This document shows, piece by piece, positions 1 to 12,700 of a stretch of DNA of 64,000 bases. The notes beneath the pieces are model-generated. The model ran no database searches, was not told where the DNA came from, and saw only the letters and a list, made by a program, of their open reading frames with translations. The stretch's first letter is position 1; every line of letters begins with the position of its first letter. The position numbers and the translations under genes were made by a program. This DNA comes from Darksidea phi (taxonomy: Eukaryota > Ascomycota > Dothideomycetes > Pleosporales > Lentitheciaceae): assembly GCA_030770425.1 (NCBI GenBank), contig JASJFT010000021.1, positions 186,001 to 250,000 of the forward strand, in the 5' to 3' direction.

Positions 1-240
1 ACAAGGACAATGAATACTTAGCACACGTATCAGAGATCGTCATGGATTGGTTATTGATGCGAACAGTGCAAGTATCGTGAAGACAGGTGATGTTTGTTCC
101 GAAAACTCCTAATAGACGTTCATGATGTAATCAAGTAAAAGAAAGTCCAACTTGCTTTGCCTGAGCTTTTTACCCATGGTTCATGATACCACATGTCCTC
201 CTGATCCAAAGATTCATAACATTCTCGTGTAATATGACAA

Positions 241-3200
241 TCACGTAGTCCCGTCATGCTCTGTTTGGAGATCACAATCTCCGTCCTCGTGGTTCCGATC
301 GTTTGTAGACTCTTCGGTGTCGTCGCTGGATTGTTGAAGGAGGTCACGGGCCTTGCAGATGACCCCCAGAATTTCCGCCCACGGTTGCGGCAGCTCGTTT
401 ATAAACTCCTTGGTGACGTCGATGGATTGTTGAAGGAGGTCATGAGCCTTGCAGATGACCTCCAGAATTTCCGCCCACGGTTGCAGCATCTCGTCTACCG
501 AGCGCATCAACTGACCGGCGGCAAGAAATTTCTGTTCTGATTCTTTGATGAGGTCGACATTTCGGGGGTCTTTTTCCAGCTTTTCCAGACAATTTCGTAG
601 GTCGCTACGCATGTTGTTTACCGGATTTAGTAGTTCTAGAAAATCATCCCCCACACTAGGAAGTCCGGAGTCTGCAAACAGTACAAAGACCATTCGGATC
701 CGAAACGCATAAGACACTGATAATTCGGTGATCACTTCTTTGAGAGAGGATTGAAAAAAGGATCCCATAACGATTCCCCGCGAAATGATGGCAAGATGTT
801 CTAGGACGTTGTCATCAACTCTCAGTAGTACATCCGACGGTTCTATGTCGGTATGCCGACGTCTGTCGGCATACTCACGGAGCATTGTCGTGCTGGCGAT
901 TTCTCGGGTCTCGAAAGTACGAACATCATTCCGAGCAACTTCCAGCATTTCTGAAGCGAACGGCATTGCATCTTCACCTAGACCCGCCCAGAAGTCGCTG
1001 AATGCTGGCAGTCTATCAATCGCAATGCGCAGATAAGAATGCAGAGCGCTTCGTATTTGATTTTGCCGTTCGGTGGAAGCCGGTGATTCATGTCGTCCCT
1101 CGCTCTCTGGCATCCGTCCCAGACAAAAACAGTTGAAAATGATTTCCGCTGTGTCTGACTTCTCTTTCGTGGGACTCTCCTTACTCGGCGTCGAAGTCAT
1201 CTTGTTCGCGAGGCCTTGTAAAACTTGGAATAGGCAAAGTTCGAAGTGCCGTCGAGAAAGCCATATAAGTGTGTCCCAACCACAATCATCGAGGAGGGAA
1301 ATAGACTCATCGAGGAGGGGAATAGACTCGTCGAGGAGGGGAATAAACTCATCAAGGCCAGAGATGGATTCGACTTGAGATCGGCCAAGGTATGGCACCA
1401 AGCAGAACTGCATATGTGCGATCTACAACAAAATCAGCGCACAGCTTATACTTGAGATAGAATGCTCACCGCCCATTCATACCAAGAACCCGAAGGGGGT
1501 GGGACACTACATATTATGGGAGGTAGACGACCTTTATCCTTTGCAAGGCATCGTACAGCATCCAAAATATGGTGAGGAATCGTCCTGGCTCTGTCACCGT
1601 GGTCATGTCTTCGAAGGACGTCTTTCAAGATATCCAGGGCGGCGGGCCAGATTATGACGCCTTCTATGTGCATGAAGGCTGGTATTTTTGTCTTGAAAAT
1701 CCCAACTCTTTGCCTGTCTGCAATTCTCGATATCGAAGCCACTTGCGCTTCAATAGTCTTTCTGTCAATTTCGCTGATGACTCTTTTCTCTGTACTGCAG
1801 ATTGCTACATGCCCCAAATACAGTAAGCAATAGTCAAATATGAGAAAAATCCATACTTACAGCCGATATATGTTACGCTTTCAACAATCTCGAGAAACTC
1901 GGCTTTAATGTATGGATACTTCCAGCAAGGGGCCTTTGACTTTGTGTAGCAATTAACGCAGGGAAAACCACCAGAGCACTTTGATCATGGGCATGAACGT
2001 TAGTAAATATCCTATATGAGCATAATTTTACTTACACGTTCCCTCATTCTACGACATCGAATGCAAACACCTCGATTTCGTGCCTCTTTTCTCCTCTCCT
2101 TTTCTTGTACCGAGAGAGGGCCTTTTCGTCCACCTTTGCGACGCGGCGGTAAGTGGACTGGACGTGACGGGCCTTGGACCGTACTCGGTATGGTAGTTTG
2201 GACCTAAAAATCGAATAATTGTTAGACTACAATCACTCTGAAAACCCTGTTGCGTTTCTTACCTCAATGTTGCCGTGGGTCGCATTGCGTTGCGTGGATG
2301 TAACATCCATAACCGTCTCTGTGGAAGTATCTAAAGCTTGGCTCCAGAATAAACCCTCTGTACTAGTCGGCTCTGTTTCTGGCCTGAGTTGCTGTGATAA
2401 ACCAACATCTGACACTGGTTCAGAAAATGAAGGAAGCAACCCTGGCGCACTGACATCGCCAAGAAGCCCAAAACTGCCAATTGAGAAGTTTACATTGTCT
2501 GATAGAAGCAGCTCTGCGCCTGGGAGTTCATTAAGACTATTCGGGGCAGTCTCGTTTAGTGTCCATCCGGTCGCACTGGCTGCATCAAAGGGTGGAAGGA
2601 GGTCCCCAGCTAAAGTTTGCTGCATAGTGGCGTCCAGACTATGATATCCTTGCATGGCCTGGAAATGCGGATAGATACCATCATCTAGGTTACCAACTCG
2701 AAGAGGGCCTTGAGGCTGAGCATCGAAAAACTCGCGCACATCGACACTTTCTTGCAGTCCTGGAAAAAAGGCATCAGACTGCACCTGTTGCTGGTTTCCG
2801 GCTGTGCCAGCGACGTTGTCTGGCAATATGAATGGTTCGGGATCTCTGAAAGATTGAGTTGAGTGCTCCATAAAATCATCGAGGAGTGGGGTATGCGTAA
2901 AGTCTCGCAGGAGCGCAGAATTTGATCCGGCGCCTGGGTTCTCCACTTCAGGCAAGGGATATCCTGCGAAAGTGTCGTCCTCTTGCGTACACCAATTTGG
3001 TAGCAACTCATTGTCATCCTGGAAGATATCTAGAGATGGATGATCGTGAGTATATACGCTTCATCTGTAAATTGCATACAGGCTTTAGAATAACTCACTG
3101 TCAACGTATGTTGGTAGAGGCAAGGGAAGATCCGAGTCGGAGTTTGGCCAGGCCGAGGCGTATGGCTCCACAACGGGGGTAGCCATGGGGTCTATAGTTG

Positions 3201-3336
3201 TTGGAAGACGAATAGTAGCATCCAAGTCAGATTGGACTGTTGACCGCGTCTCCCCTTCATTAGGAGGGCTGGCAATCGTAGTCTCTTCTTCAAAAGGGTG
3301 GTTTTCGTCATGTGACTCGTTCATGTGGTAATCCAT
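241..3336 (-). CDS. Zn2Cys6 (fungal C6 zinc cluster) transcription factor, six exons
   Basis: Exons (minus): 3336-3099, 3029-2263, 2203-2036, 1978-1861, 1804-1470, 1422-241. All splice phases agree, giving 2808 nt and 935 aa. Introns are 47-69 nt with GT..AG ends. The zinc cluster lies in the middle, about residues 382-409, and is split by intron 3: C-x2-C-x6-C-x5-C-x2-C-x7-C (CIRCRRMRER, then CSGGFPCVNC). A basic, Arg/Lys-rich stretch precedes it. The N-terminal 330 residues are acidic and look disordered, suiting an activation domain. The C-terminal 400 residues are mostly helical and match no domain I recognise; no fungal_trans domain is evident. The family binds DNA through two zinc ions; the target is unknown. 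The start at 3336 was chosen because a TATA box lies just upstream, between it and the alternative ATG at 3405. Two tandem repeats fall in the last exon. The zinc cluster is certain; the C-terminal joins rest on phase and splice sites. Confidence 0.85.
319..492. repeat. Two-copy in-frame tandem repeat, period 96 bp
   Basis: Two diverged copies (starting near 328 and 424) of a 96-bp unit lie inside the last exon of the zinc-cluster gene. Each encodes a 32-residue helical unit containing QPWAEIL and ICKA.DLLQQS. The period is a multiple of three, so the reading frame is kept. It appears to be a recent internal duplication. Confidence 0.85.
1288..1350. repeat. 21-bp minisatellite, three copies
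   Basis: Three near-identical 21-bp units (core GAGGAGGGGAATAGACTC) sit in the zinc-cluster gene. On the minus strand they encode a heptad-like repeat with the pattern LLDESIP. Copy number could vary between strains without breaking the frame. Confidence 0.85.
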
Positions 3337-3385
3337 TATGGAATGATTTATGGAACTCTGTAGAGAATATTTGGGAAGGCCATGT

Positions 3386-3395
3386 CCTTTTATAG
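3386..3395 (-). promoter_or_regulatory. TATA box of the Zn2Cys6 gene
   Basis: The minus strand reads CTATAAAAGG, a consensus TATA box. It lies about 50 nt upstream of the ATG at 3336 and downstream of the alternative in-frame ATG at 3405. This placement favours the shorter N-terminus. Confidence 0.5.
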
Positions 3396-3405
3396 ATGGA
3401 ATCAT

Positions 3406-4364
3406 GGTCCTAATCTCAGTATCACGTGTTGGCTTGCAAAACAGCCAAGAGCCCTGAGCCAATCAGCATCTAGACCGGTCAGACTGGTGCCCAAAGTAAA
3501 TACAGGGTGGCGTGTCTGTAGCCAATCATAAGTGCCACCGGCAAACTTTCTCTATCACAAAAGCAGAAACTGCGCTTCCTTTGGCTAGATTCCATGACGA
3601 GGCAGTCGTGGAGCGTGACATGTAATTCGGAATCACCATGAATACCTAGGTATGCTGCGAATACACTTTCGCATGCGATAAGTGAGCGCTGGTGCACAGT
3701 AGTAGACTTGCAACCGCCTCTTATACTAAGGAATGCAGACTATTTGCTTGTCAAAAAATCGCAATAGGTAGCGCGCACTTGGTTTGATTGTATACCGTGG
3801 ACCCAGGCCGCGATGTAGATCTATGTCCATTATCGTGTTAAGATGTGGGCACAGCACATCGACTGTGTACAAACTTCTACCGTATATCGTACGGGCCTTA
3901 CAAAGGAGACTCTTGCTATACAAATTCAAATAAATAAATTTAACCCAGCACGCCCGTTCATACATAGACGTAATTGTGCATCATCACACAAGACAAAATC
4001 GAGTACGAAAGCCGCCAAGCACATCCGACGGGCCACATTTCTTTACTTACAAGACAATAAAAATTGTGCAAGATACTGGACAGAGCCTTCATAGCCTCGT
4101 CAAACGACCTTCTTTCAACGAGACTCTGAGGCCCCGAATTTGCTAGCTTACGCGTCTCCATTTTTGAAAACAAAATCAACCGTGTATGAAGGCTACCGAG
4201 CTAACATTATCGATGGAAAAAATTAAAAAAAAATTATGTCTGCGCTCGTACGCAAATGGGGCTGAATTTTAGAACTAAATTACAAGTTACGCTACACTCC
4301 TCCGCCATTGGCAATGCAGATCGACGTCTGCTGTCACTGTTCTCATATCTCACGACGGTGCTTG
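3406..4364. other. Intergenic, no gene seen
   Basis: About 960 bp lie between the 5' end of the zinc-cluster gene and the 3' end of NUP192. Only short ORFs without coding character are present. I see no RNA gene or repeat. Confidence 0.6.
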
Positions 4365-7300
4365 CTATGAGAACATGTCTGCGCGAACCTTTCTTACGCT
4401 CGATGAATCTTCGTACTACACAAAATATTAGTATCTCACGCTTTCATGATGTTGAAAAGTAACTCACCTCCAGAAACCCCGTAATCTCCACCAAAACCGT
4501 AAAGCAGTCCACCAATTCGACCAAATCCTGCAACATTCTCTCATCCTGCCCCAAACCGGCCCCAACGTTAACACTCCTCTTGAAGATAGAAACCATGCTA
4601 TGTCTGCTATCTTTCAGAAACTCTCGTGCTTGGAAGACTGTCTGGTCATTCTGGCGTCCGCGCGCGATGACTGCGGCATTGATCACGCGCAACACGGAGA
4701 GCATAAGTTCGTAGTATCTTTTGAGTGCGTTGGGATTGTCGAATTCAAGCCCAATGTCTGGGTCCACGTCAAAGATGCGTGATTCGCGAATGGATGGGAA
4801 GAGGCTAGCATTGAGCACGTATGCTGCGCCGAGACGTGTCTGACATATGCGGAGGAGGAGAGCGAGGCTGGCGTCGTAGTACGAGAGTAGGACGGGAACT
4901 TGCGGGGCAGTTGCGGCCTTTAGTTCTTCTGGGATGTGCTTGATGTTATCAACGAGGACGCCCACAAAGTTTAGCGAAACGAACGACTCTAAGATGTACT
5001 TAGATTCTTGCCGGGCGGCTACCGAGACGAGTGCATTGAGCAAAAGGAGCGCGGAGACCTTGCATGTCCCTTGCCCGCTATATGCATCATCGCATACTAC
5101 CTCAAGAAGGTGATTGCCGCAGTTCTTCACAGTGTTAAGCGTATGACGTCCGAGTAGAGAGCCCTTGGTTGCCTTTTCAAATGTGCCTTGGATGTACCGG
5201 AAGCATATCTGGTAACAGTACTCTCGTAATTCGGTTGTAGAGATTGGACTGTAGACCCCGACGAGTGCGGCGCGGAAGAGCTGTGAGAGTCGATCATTCG
5301 CAAAGTCCCCGTTCCTCGTCTTTTCGAACGCAGTAGATTTAAAGTCAATTTTCTGGATGAGCGCTTCCGCAAGGGTAGCGAGTTGTAGTGCGGTATTAAG
5401 GTCCGCGGCATACGATAGCTCTAGCTTTGGGAGGATCACCTGAAGGGTTTGTAGGATGAAGGTGGTTCGCGAACTGGTATCGAAGTCGCAGGCATGAAGT
5501 GTAACCATTACTAGCTGAACCCATGATTGAAGAATATCCTTGTGATAACGGATGAGTTGGGCGCGTCGATTCCAGTCTTCAAAGGCGGCTAACAGCGCCT
5601 CGCCGATTTGCGCTGCTTCTATTTCTTCCGCTTCGTCCTTGATGATCTGTTGCTTCTTCCAGTACTTGATCTTCAAGAGCATGACCTGCTGCAATAATGG
5701 TAGCGAGAAGACAGTTGTACCGTCCTTGTCCTCCTCGCAAGAGGTGATGTTGACACCTTCAAGAAAGCGGTGCATTGGTACCTCCATTTCAGGGTAGCTT
5801 AGCTCGATGAAGTCGAATAGGTCAAATATAGTTGCATTCGGGATGGGGTCTTCGCCTGGTCTTATAGTTGTGCCGAGAAGTACCGATTGGATCCGGGATT
5901 TCATGGTTGGCATTCCTTCCTTGACAGTCAAGCGCAACTCTCTTGATTCGTAGTCCAAAAAGGCTGCACGTCTTTGCAAGAAGTTTTGCAACGCCACTGC
6001 AGGAGATCCGTAGAAAAACTCGGTCGTGTGTGCATTCGCTAGATCTTCGAGACCTTGCGAAAGTGATAGCCCATCCCATGGGGTTTCTGGGCTGATGGGC
6101 AGCAGATTGGGCGCTTCGATGAAGAGCAGTTCGTTGGTACGTAACTCCTCCATCACCAATGCGCTAGTCAAAGGAGATCTCCATAGTCTTTGGAGGACTT
6201 CCCAACTCTTTGTTTTGACAGCCGACATCCAAGAAGAGAATGTCTCACCATCGTTGTCGGGGTAGCTCACGGCGAGCAGAAGAATAGCGTGGAAGAGAGA
6301 ATTCCCGTCATACCATAGGCTGTCCTCAGCAACACGAACGGTCGTGCTACCACAAGAAAATCCAAGAAGGATGTGAGCAATCGTCGGCCTCTGTGACACG
6401 GCGGCCAGACAACTATTGAGAAAATCGAGGATACGAATCTTGATAGCATAGGCAGAGGCTTCTTGTTTCGCCTCTAACTCCTCGTCAGAATATTTCATTA
6501 GGTTTGAGAGTAGACGTCCAATGCGCTCTGATTCACGGTCTTTTTCCAGTATGCCAACGATCTTGCTACGTCCAGAGCGTTGACCAAACCCTGCTGGGGA
6601 GACCGCAAGTTTACGAGACGATGCCATCTTCTCCAAGAGCTGAAGTGAGGCAACCGTCAAAGGCTCATGACCAGTGCCGCAGTACAGACCCAGGTCAACA
6701 ATGATCTGGAGGTTGTTGAGAATAGCATCTTCGAATGAAGCAAGCGAGAGGTTGGAGACCGGCGAGTGTTGAATTGAATGCTGTTGCTGTAGTACGGGTC
6801 GCACAATGTCGAGGTACGTGGCTTGTAATTTCATGGCTTGATCCATGACGTCTATGCTCAGCATCAGTGACTGCACCAACGGCGAATCAGTAGCAGCCGC
6901 ATCGACTTCCTTGACATCGTGGTGAGCAGAGGCAAATAGAGCCTTAATGACTTTGTCATTAAACAGCCACTCCATTACTCTCGTGAATGGATGGAGGGTT
7001 ACATAGACTGCGAGCGAAGAGGGGTCGATGACATCGTCCACTGGGATGCTTGACTTGTTTGCGAAGACAACAAGATTTTCGTTGAACGTCCGAAGGCAGG
7101 TAGAAATGAAGCGCAAGCACGTCCATCGCATGACATGGCGCTGCAGCGGATCCTGTACCTCCAGGCTACGCTCTGCAAATACTTGCTGCATGACAAAGTC
7201 GACGTACTTCTCTATACCAGGCATCCTACGAGCTGAGCCGAGGCCCTCAGGAAATGGAAGACTGTCATTCAAGGCCTGGCTGTCGGGGTATGGCTCGACA

Positions 7301-9429
7301 AGCGCTTGAAGTAGACGAATAAACGCGATCGATTCGTCGTAGCCATTTGCCAATGTTGCCCAGAAGTCCTCGTGCGGGTATTGATTTAGGGTGCTGCTCT
7401 GTTTGGAGCTTATGTAGAAACCTGAAACAGTCCAATCGTCTAGATTGTTCCAGACGCCAGTTGCACGCAAAACATCCTTGCCAACAAGTAGAGCGGATAC
7501 AGCGTCGAATGCAGATGCGCGAAGGCCGCTTTCGACCTTGTCCGTGCACAGACCAAAGCAAATGCCAGCCAAGTTATAGTCTTGGGAATCCAGCAGCCAA
7601 TTCCGCGCTGTTGGGCTCTCCCGACAAAGATGCGCCAACAGACGAAGGTAGCTCTCGAGCATGGTGGCACTCTCGGGCTCCACGATGTGATCCACGGGAT
7701 TCTGAGGCGGCGCATAGAGGCCTCCCTGGATGGTTTTCTTGGGCTCGTGGATATTAGTTTGAAATTCAATCAGCTCGTTGAAGATGTGCGTATAGCTTAG
7801 AGAACTGGTCCGTCGGATCTTGCCCGTTGATGATGCGCCTTCTTCCAATAGGAAACGGTGGGCCGAATCCGCGTTTGAATCACCTGTCGATATAGCACGC
7901 AGCATTTCGCAGAACATGGCTATGCGAGGCGTAGGCTGCCGCTTTGCCGCCCATTGCAGAAAGCCGTACAGATTGCTCTCCTTGTCGCTCCAGAAGTCCT
8001 CTGCAGCATCCGGGAAACCGTCAAAAGCGTAGGACACGATGACTAGAAACCGTTCAAGATGAAGAGGTTGCTCGCCTGTAGATTGTTGGAAGTGCAACTG
8101 CAGGCGTCTCCGCTGGTCGTCTTCCTCCACTTTGAGTCTCCGCAGTGTATCTGGCATGTTTGTTATGAAAGAGTCGACGAACGTTTGCATATTTTCCATG
8201 AGGAGCTCTTTAAAAAAGTCCTCTGGCTGGCCAGACTCGGGGGTCAAGATTGCCGTGTCATGTAGCAACGAGGAGATCATGCTGTTTTTCTGCGGATCGT
8301 ACCATCGTGTAGGGCGCACATCCTGGCTGATAGAGAGCATGAAATGAAATGCGCCATCGTTTAGCGCCCTGAGGAATGCTTCTGACCGTAGATTGGCCTC
8401 GTCTTCGAACTTGACGTTCTGGAGGTCCGCATCCTGGAAGTTAGGGTCGATGTAACGCCCACTATATTCGGCCAGCCACCAGGTCAAGGTCGCAGCATGT
8501 AGGCCCCGCAAGGCCCAAGGGTCGCTGTCTCGTCCTGCCATCAGCGAGTCGTGCAAGGCCCTCGCCTCCCTTGTGAGTGTCGTCGATTCCGAGGCGACGT
8601 GCGTTGCCAACCGGAGCAGCATCGGAACGTAGTGAATGGTGATAAGGTCGTGCTTGTCGAGGGTCTTGGCCTTTGCGATGAGGGTTTTGAAGTTGTTCAC
8701 GTCCGCGAAACCGGGCTTGATCATATGCGTGCATATCGCGGCGAGGTTTTCGTGCTGGCGGGTGAGGCTCTCGCGCTGAAAGGTCATGATCTCGAGGAAG
8801 CCGGGCAGAGGCGCCTGGCCCACCACCTGTGCGCTCTGTAGCCGTTCCGCGATGCTCTGCAGCCACTTCTCAATAGCGCCCATACTATCCAAGCACTTCC
8901 CCCAGAATCTGTATGCGGGTTTGAAGTCGGTTCCGCCGACAATATCCAGGAGAATCTGCACCGCCATCTGCAGCGGTGGCTGTCCCTCGATGTCGGCCTC
9001 TCCGCTGTCCATGGCGGCCTTGATCAACATGCGCACCGAGAGTAGCACGTATTCGCGGCGACGGTGGAAGCGGATGACGGCTGTTTGAAGCTGCGACCGA
9101 TCCAGCTCTTTTGCCTCATTTTGTGCGCCCATAAAGTAGGCAGCGGCATCCAATTCGTCGAGGTCCAGCGCCTCGGCCATCTCCAGTGCCTGCTGCTTGA
9201 AGTCATCGTTGACTGAGTACTCTGTGTCGCCAATGGTGACGGTCCCCGAGTTCAGAGCCTGTCGACTTGCATCGTTCTTCGGCTTCTTGTCGACGAGCGA
9301 CCGGAACTCGTCCAGGTGGGTTTCCAAGCTCTGCAGCAGACGGTCGAGCGCAGGCAGCCTGTTTTCGATGAGCGCGCATAGGTCGCGGTGCAGGCCCTGG
9401 AGGGCAGCGAGGCTGTCGTCGTCGGCCAT
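4365..9429 (-). CDS. NUP192: Nucleoporin NUP192 (Nup205 family), inner-ring scaffold
   Basis: Large alpha-helical scaffold protein of the nuclear pore inner ring; the family includes yeast Nup192 and human Nup205. The long exon 9429-4468 starts MADDDSLAALQGLHRDLCAL and encodes 1654 residues of helical repeat, the usual size for this family. A 52-nt intron (4467-4416; GTGAGT, ATACTAAT branch, TGTAG) leads in phase 0 to a 51-nt last exon. This adds 16 residues (YEDSSSVRKVRADMFS) and a stop at 4365, for 1670 aa. Reading through the intron instead would end the protein a few residues into it, at 4444. The gene diverges from TEL1 with 355 bp between the two starts. Assignment rests on recognising the family's N-terminal region and its length. 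Confidence 0.88.
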
Positions 9430-9784
9430 GGTGGACTGTCGGAGCTCGCGTGGGGATGCGTATGCGGAGGGCCTTTAGCACCCTGTCGACCGACGTCGTC
9501 TGCCGCGATGTTTGTGGTTTTTGCGGCGGTTCCTGGAACCAAACGCGCTTTCCTGGAGCTCGGACGCGCTTTCCTCTGGAGACCCCTGTCGCTTGGCGAC
9601 CTTCTCAACCTCTCACCTCCGCCATAGCTCCGCACGCCGTAGACAGAGCGCTGTGAAGGGAGCTTTGTTGCGACGACTGGCTGGCGAGCCGGAGGCATGA
9701 GGAGTCCTCTGAACCCGTCCCCAATTGTTGCATATGCCCCGCCATGCACACTCTCTTCCTGCGCATCACACCGAAGCTGTAGCA
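9430..9784. promoter_or_regulatory. Shared divergent promoter, NUP192 / TEL1
   Basis: A 355-bp GC-rich gap separates the two head-to-head start codons, so it must hold both promoters and both 5' UTRs. I see no clear TATA box for either gene, which is usual for housekeeping genes. Confidence 0.5.
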
Positions 9785-12700
9785 ATGGGGGCGACGAGCA
9801 TTCAGGACGCAAAGGGTACGAGAGGCCGAGCTACCCCCTGTGACGTATACTGATTGCCCGTAGTCCTCATCTCGTCGACCAAGGTAGCCGACCGCAATGC
9901 CGGCCTCAAAGACCTCGTTCACATCCTCAAGCACAACCGGGGCAAGCCCAGTCTGGAGACACTCGGAAATAAAGCTTATCTGGCACTATGCGAGACGCTC
10001 TTCCAGTGCATGCGCGACGAACGGTCGGCCTTGCTCCGCAGTAAGAGCAGGGCGGCTAGACCCTCGGCACTCCTTCCGCTCTCCGCCAACGCTCTGCGCC
10101 ATGTCGTCTACTCGGGCGTACGCACCATAAAAGCCTCCACTGTGGAGATGATCATCGACACCATCGTTGAGCTGCTCCCGGGGAAGGATGGCGACCTGAT
10201 AAAGCCGCTCGTCGAAGATCTGCCCAAAACGCTGCGGGCTCTGCTCGAATACCAGCCTCATGTTGAACGTCTCTCCAAGGAGTGCTGGGAGGCTACGGTG
10301 GATTTCTGCATCGATTCACTGTCGAGCATCTTCGTCGAGCCCGACGCTGAGCCGCCAAACAGCTGGAGCACCGGCCTCTCTAGCCGTGGCCCAACGCCAT
10401 TCGAGTCTACTGATGGCGGCCGGCGGCCCAGCCAGCGCGACTCGTCTTCCAGGAAGAAGCAGATCTCCCAGGAGCTCATACGTGCTGCTGAAGATCTCGT
10501 GCATTGTCTACACCTTCTCGTCAAGGCCCCGAACTCGCCTGTGTTGGAGAAGGCTGACTCCATGCTCATGTCGTTGGTTTTCTTCTTGCAGCAAAAAGCC
10601 GGCCGGGCGAAAGCTGCGGGACTTGCCGCCATCAACTCTATATTGCCTCGCATCACATTACACGCAACGCAGCTTACCCAACAAGTCGTCCAGGAACTGC
10701 TTCCGCTGATGAAAACCATGTGGTCCGATCACCTGCTGAGAGAGGAGATCATGATCACTCTGATATATACCGAGGCCCACATCGCCAGCATTCTCATTAA
10801 CACACGTGATGACTCGTTCAGCTTTGAACTTGAAGCACTTGTTGAGACCATGTATGGCGACTACCGACGTAGGCAAGAGACCACCGCCCACCAATATTTA
10901 GAGGATGATCATCTCTGCTTCCGAGGATTTGATAGAGAAAGACACAATGCTCATCCGCTCAACACATGTGCCTTCTCCTTAGCAATGGACCAAATCCGCT
11001 ATGAGGGGCTGTGGGCTACGGTTGCAACCATTTCGCGCTTTTCCCATCTGCTTGACGAAAGAAGGCACAGACTTGCTCAGGATCGGGAGGATGGAGAAGA
11101 GTCCATGATCAAGCGTCTTCGCGTATCGCATCACTTCCAAGATTACCTACGTCACGTCAGTGAACCGCGCTCTAATGCCAAACGTGCCGCATTGCAAGTC
11201 GTTACTTTCATGGCCCAAGAAGGTCGGCTTGATGAGGAAGACCTTCAATCGTTGTTGGAAAAGCTCACTCCGTGCATATCAGACGAGAACCCAGTACACT
11301 CTTCGTGGGCTATGATAGGTTTGGCTACGTAAGTTTTGCTTTCTTTCCACAGTGCGCGCTCTAACTGATAATCTACAAGGGCTGCGTTCCAGCAAGCGTC
11401 CAAAGCGACTTCGCTATCTACTTACTGGGTGTCCGCCTGGAATACGGCCTCTAGGGCAGTGACAACCCTCTCATCATCCCGCACTGCATGTCACTTCATG
11501 GATGTCCTTCTCAAGCTCAACATTGTCCCGTTTTCGGTAATCTCCGAGACCGTGCAGACGATGCTCCTGTCTATTGAGCTCAGCGGTCCCGCCTTACTTA
11601 CGGATACGAGCTCAGCTTTGATGATAACGTTGATTCGGGAGAGGATTAATGAGAATCCGACACACTACAACATCACAGCCGAGAAGGTGCTGAGTTGGCT
11701 ACTTAGCAAATGGACACCGAGTGAGCTCACTATGCAACCGTGATGAGATATTGCTAACAAGCTAGGTCTGTGGTCGGACCGAACCTATGCCGCACTGAAC
11801 GCGCATCATTGCAATGCTCGCGACTTGCTAGGAGTGCTGCATGCTTGTCTTGACCGCCCTTTCGACTCGATGGAAGTTTCCTCTTTCCGGACCCTGGGTC
11901 CTATCGCCCAGGCTCGCATGCGAGCAGCCACGTACAAAGACCTATCTCAATACCTCTTACTTTTGGACGATGGAGAAGACTTCAGATTGTCCGTGGCTAC
12001 TGTTCCTAGTTTTGCTAGTACCGGCCCCTCAAACCATGCCAACCAGCTAGAAAGCAGAGTACTGGAATTCTGCATCTCGGAGCTAGACAAGACAAAGATG
12101 CGCTGGAAGGAGTCGTCGCACAATACTCCCCAAGGCATTACCCCTGATATGTTGCGCGTTATAACCAACTTCTGCGTTGCAGCGGCGGCAATAGCGACAA
12201 TGACTGTGGGCAACAATCAGAGGGTCTTTGATCTAGAATCGGCCGCTGATGATCTTACTCAGTCTTTTGTTCAGCTACTGGCAAGGGCGCAGACGGAGCA
12301 ATACAAAGTCGATGCAGTCCTAGAAAGCTGCGCGCAGAACCTGCCAGAAATCAGTCGCATGGGCTGCCTTTCTCGCGAAGCATTCAAGAACAAAGGCGTT
12401 TTGTTCCTCGCAAATCACCTCTCAAGGGCATTACGAGATAGGAAGGAGATTAAGCAGTCATTCTATGCTGAGGACGATGACTTCATGGATATTGATGATG
12501 TGCCAAATTCTCAGATGACAGCAGGTGGCTCTGGGTTTGATGTCGAAGTTCCCCGTCACGACATTCCGGCATCGACAGAATCTGGAGCGTTGCACACATG
12601 CTGCTCAACATTTTTACAATTGATCTCGTCAGTTAGCGATATGCGCAAAGACGAGCAAGACCGCATACCTTCAGAGTTTGTGGAGTATTTGGCAACCATT

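Noticed and set aside
3337..3405. Upstream ATG at 3,405 for the zinc-cluster gene
   Set aside because: A consensus TATA box lies between it and the ATG at 3,336, so the upstream ATG is unlikely to be in the main transcript.
9252..9812. 186-codon minus frame across the NUP192 start and the divergent promoter
   Set aside because: It overlaps the well-supported NUP192 exon in another frame and the TEL1 first exon; no domain.
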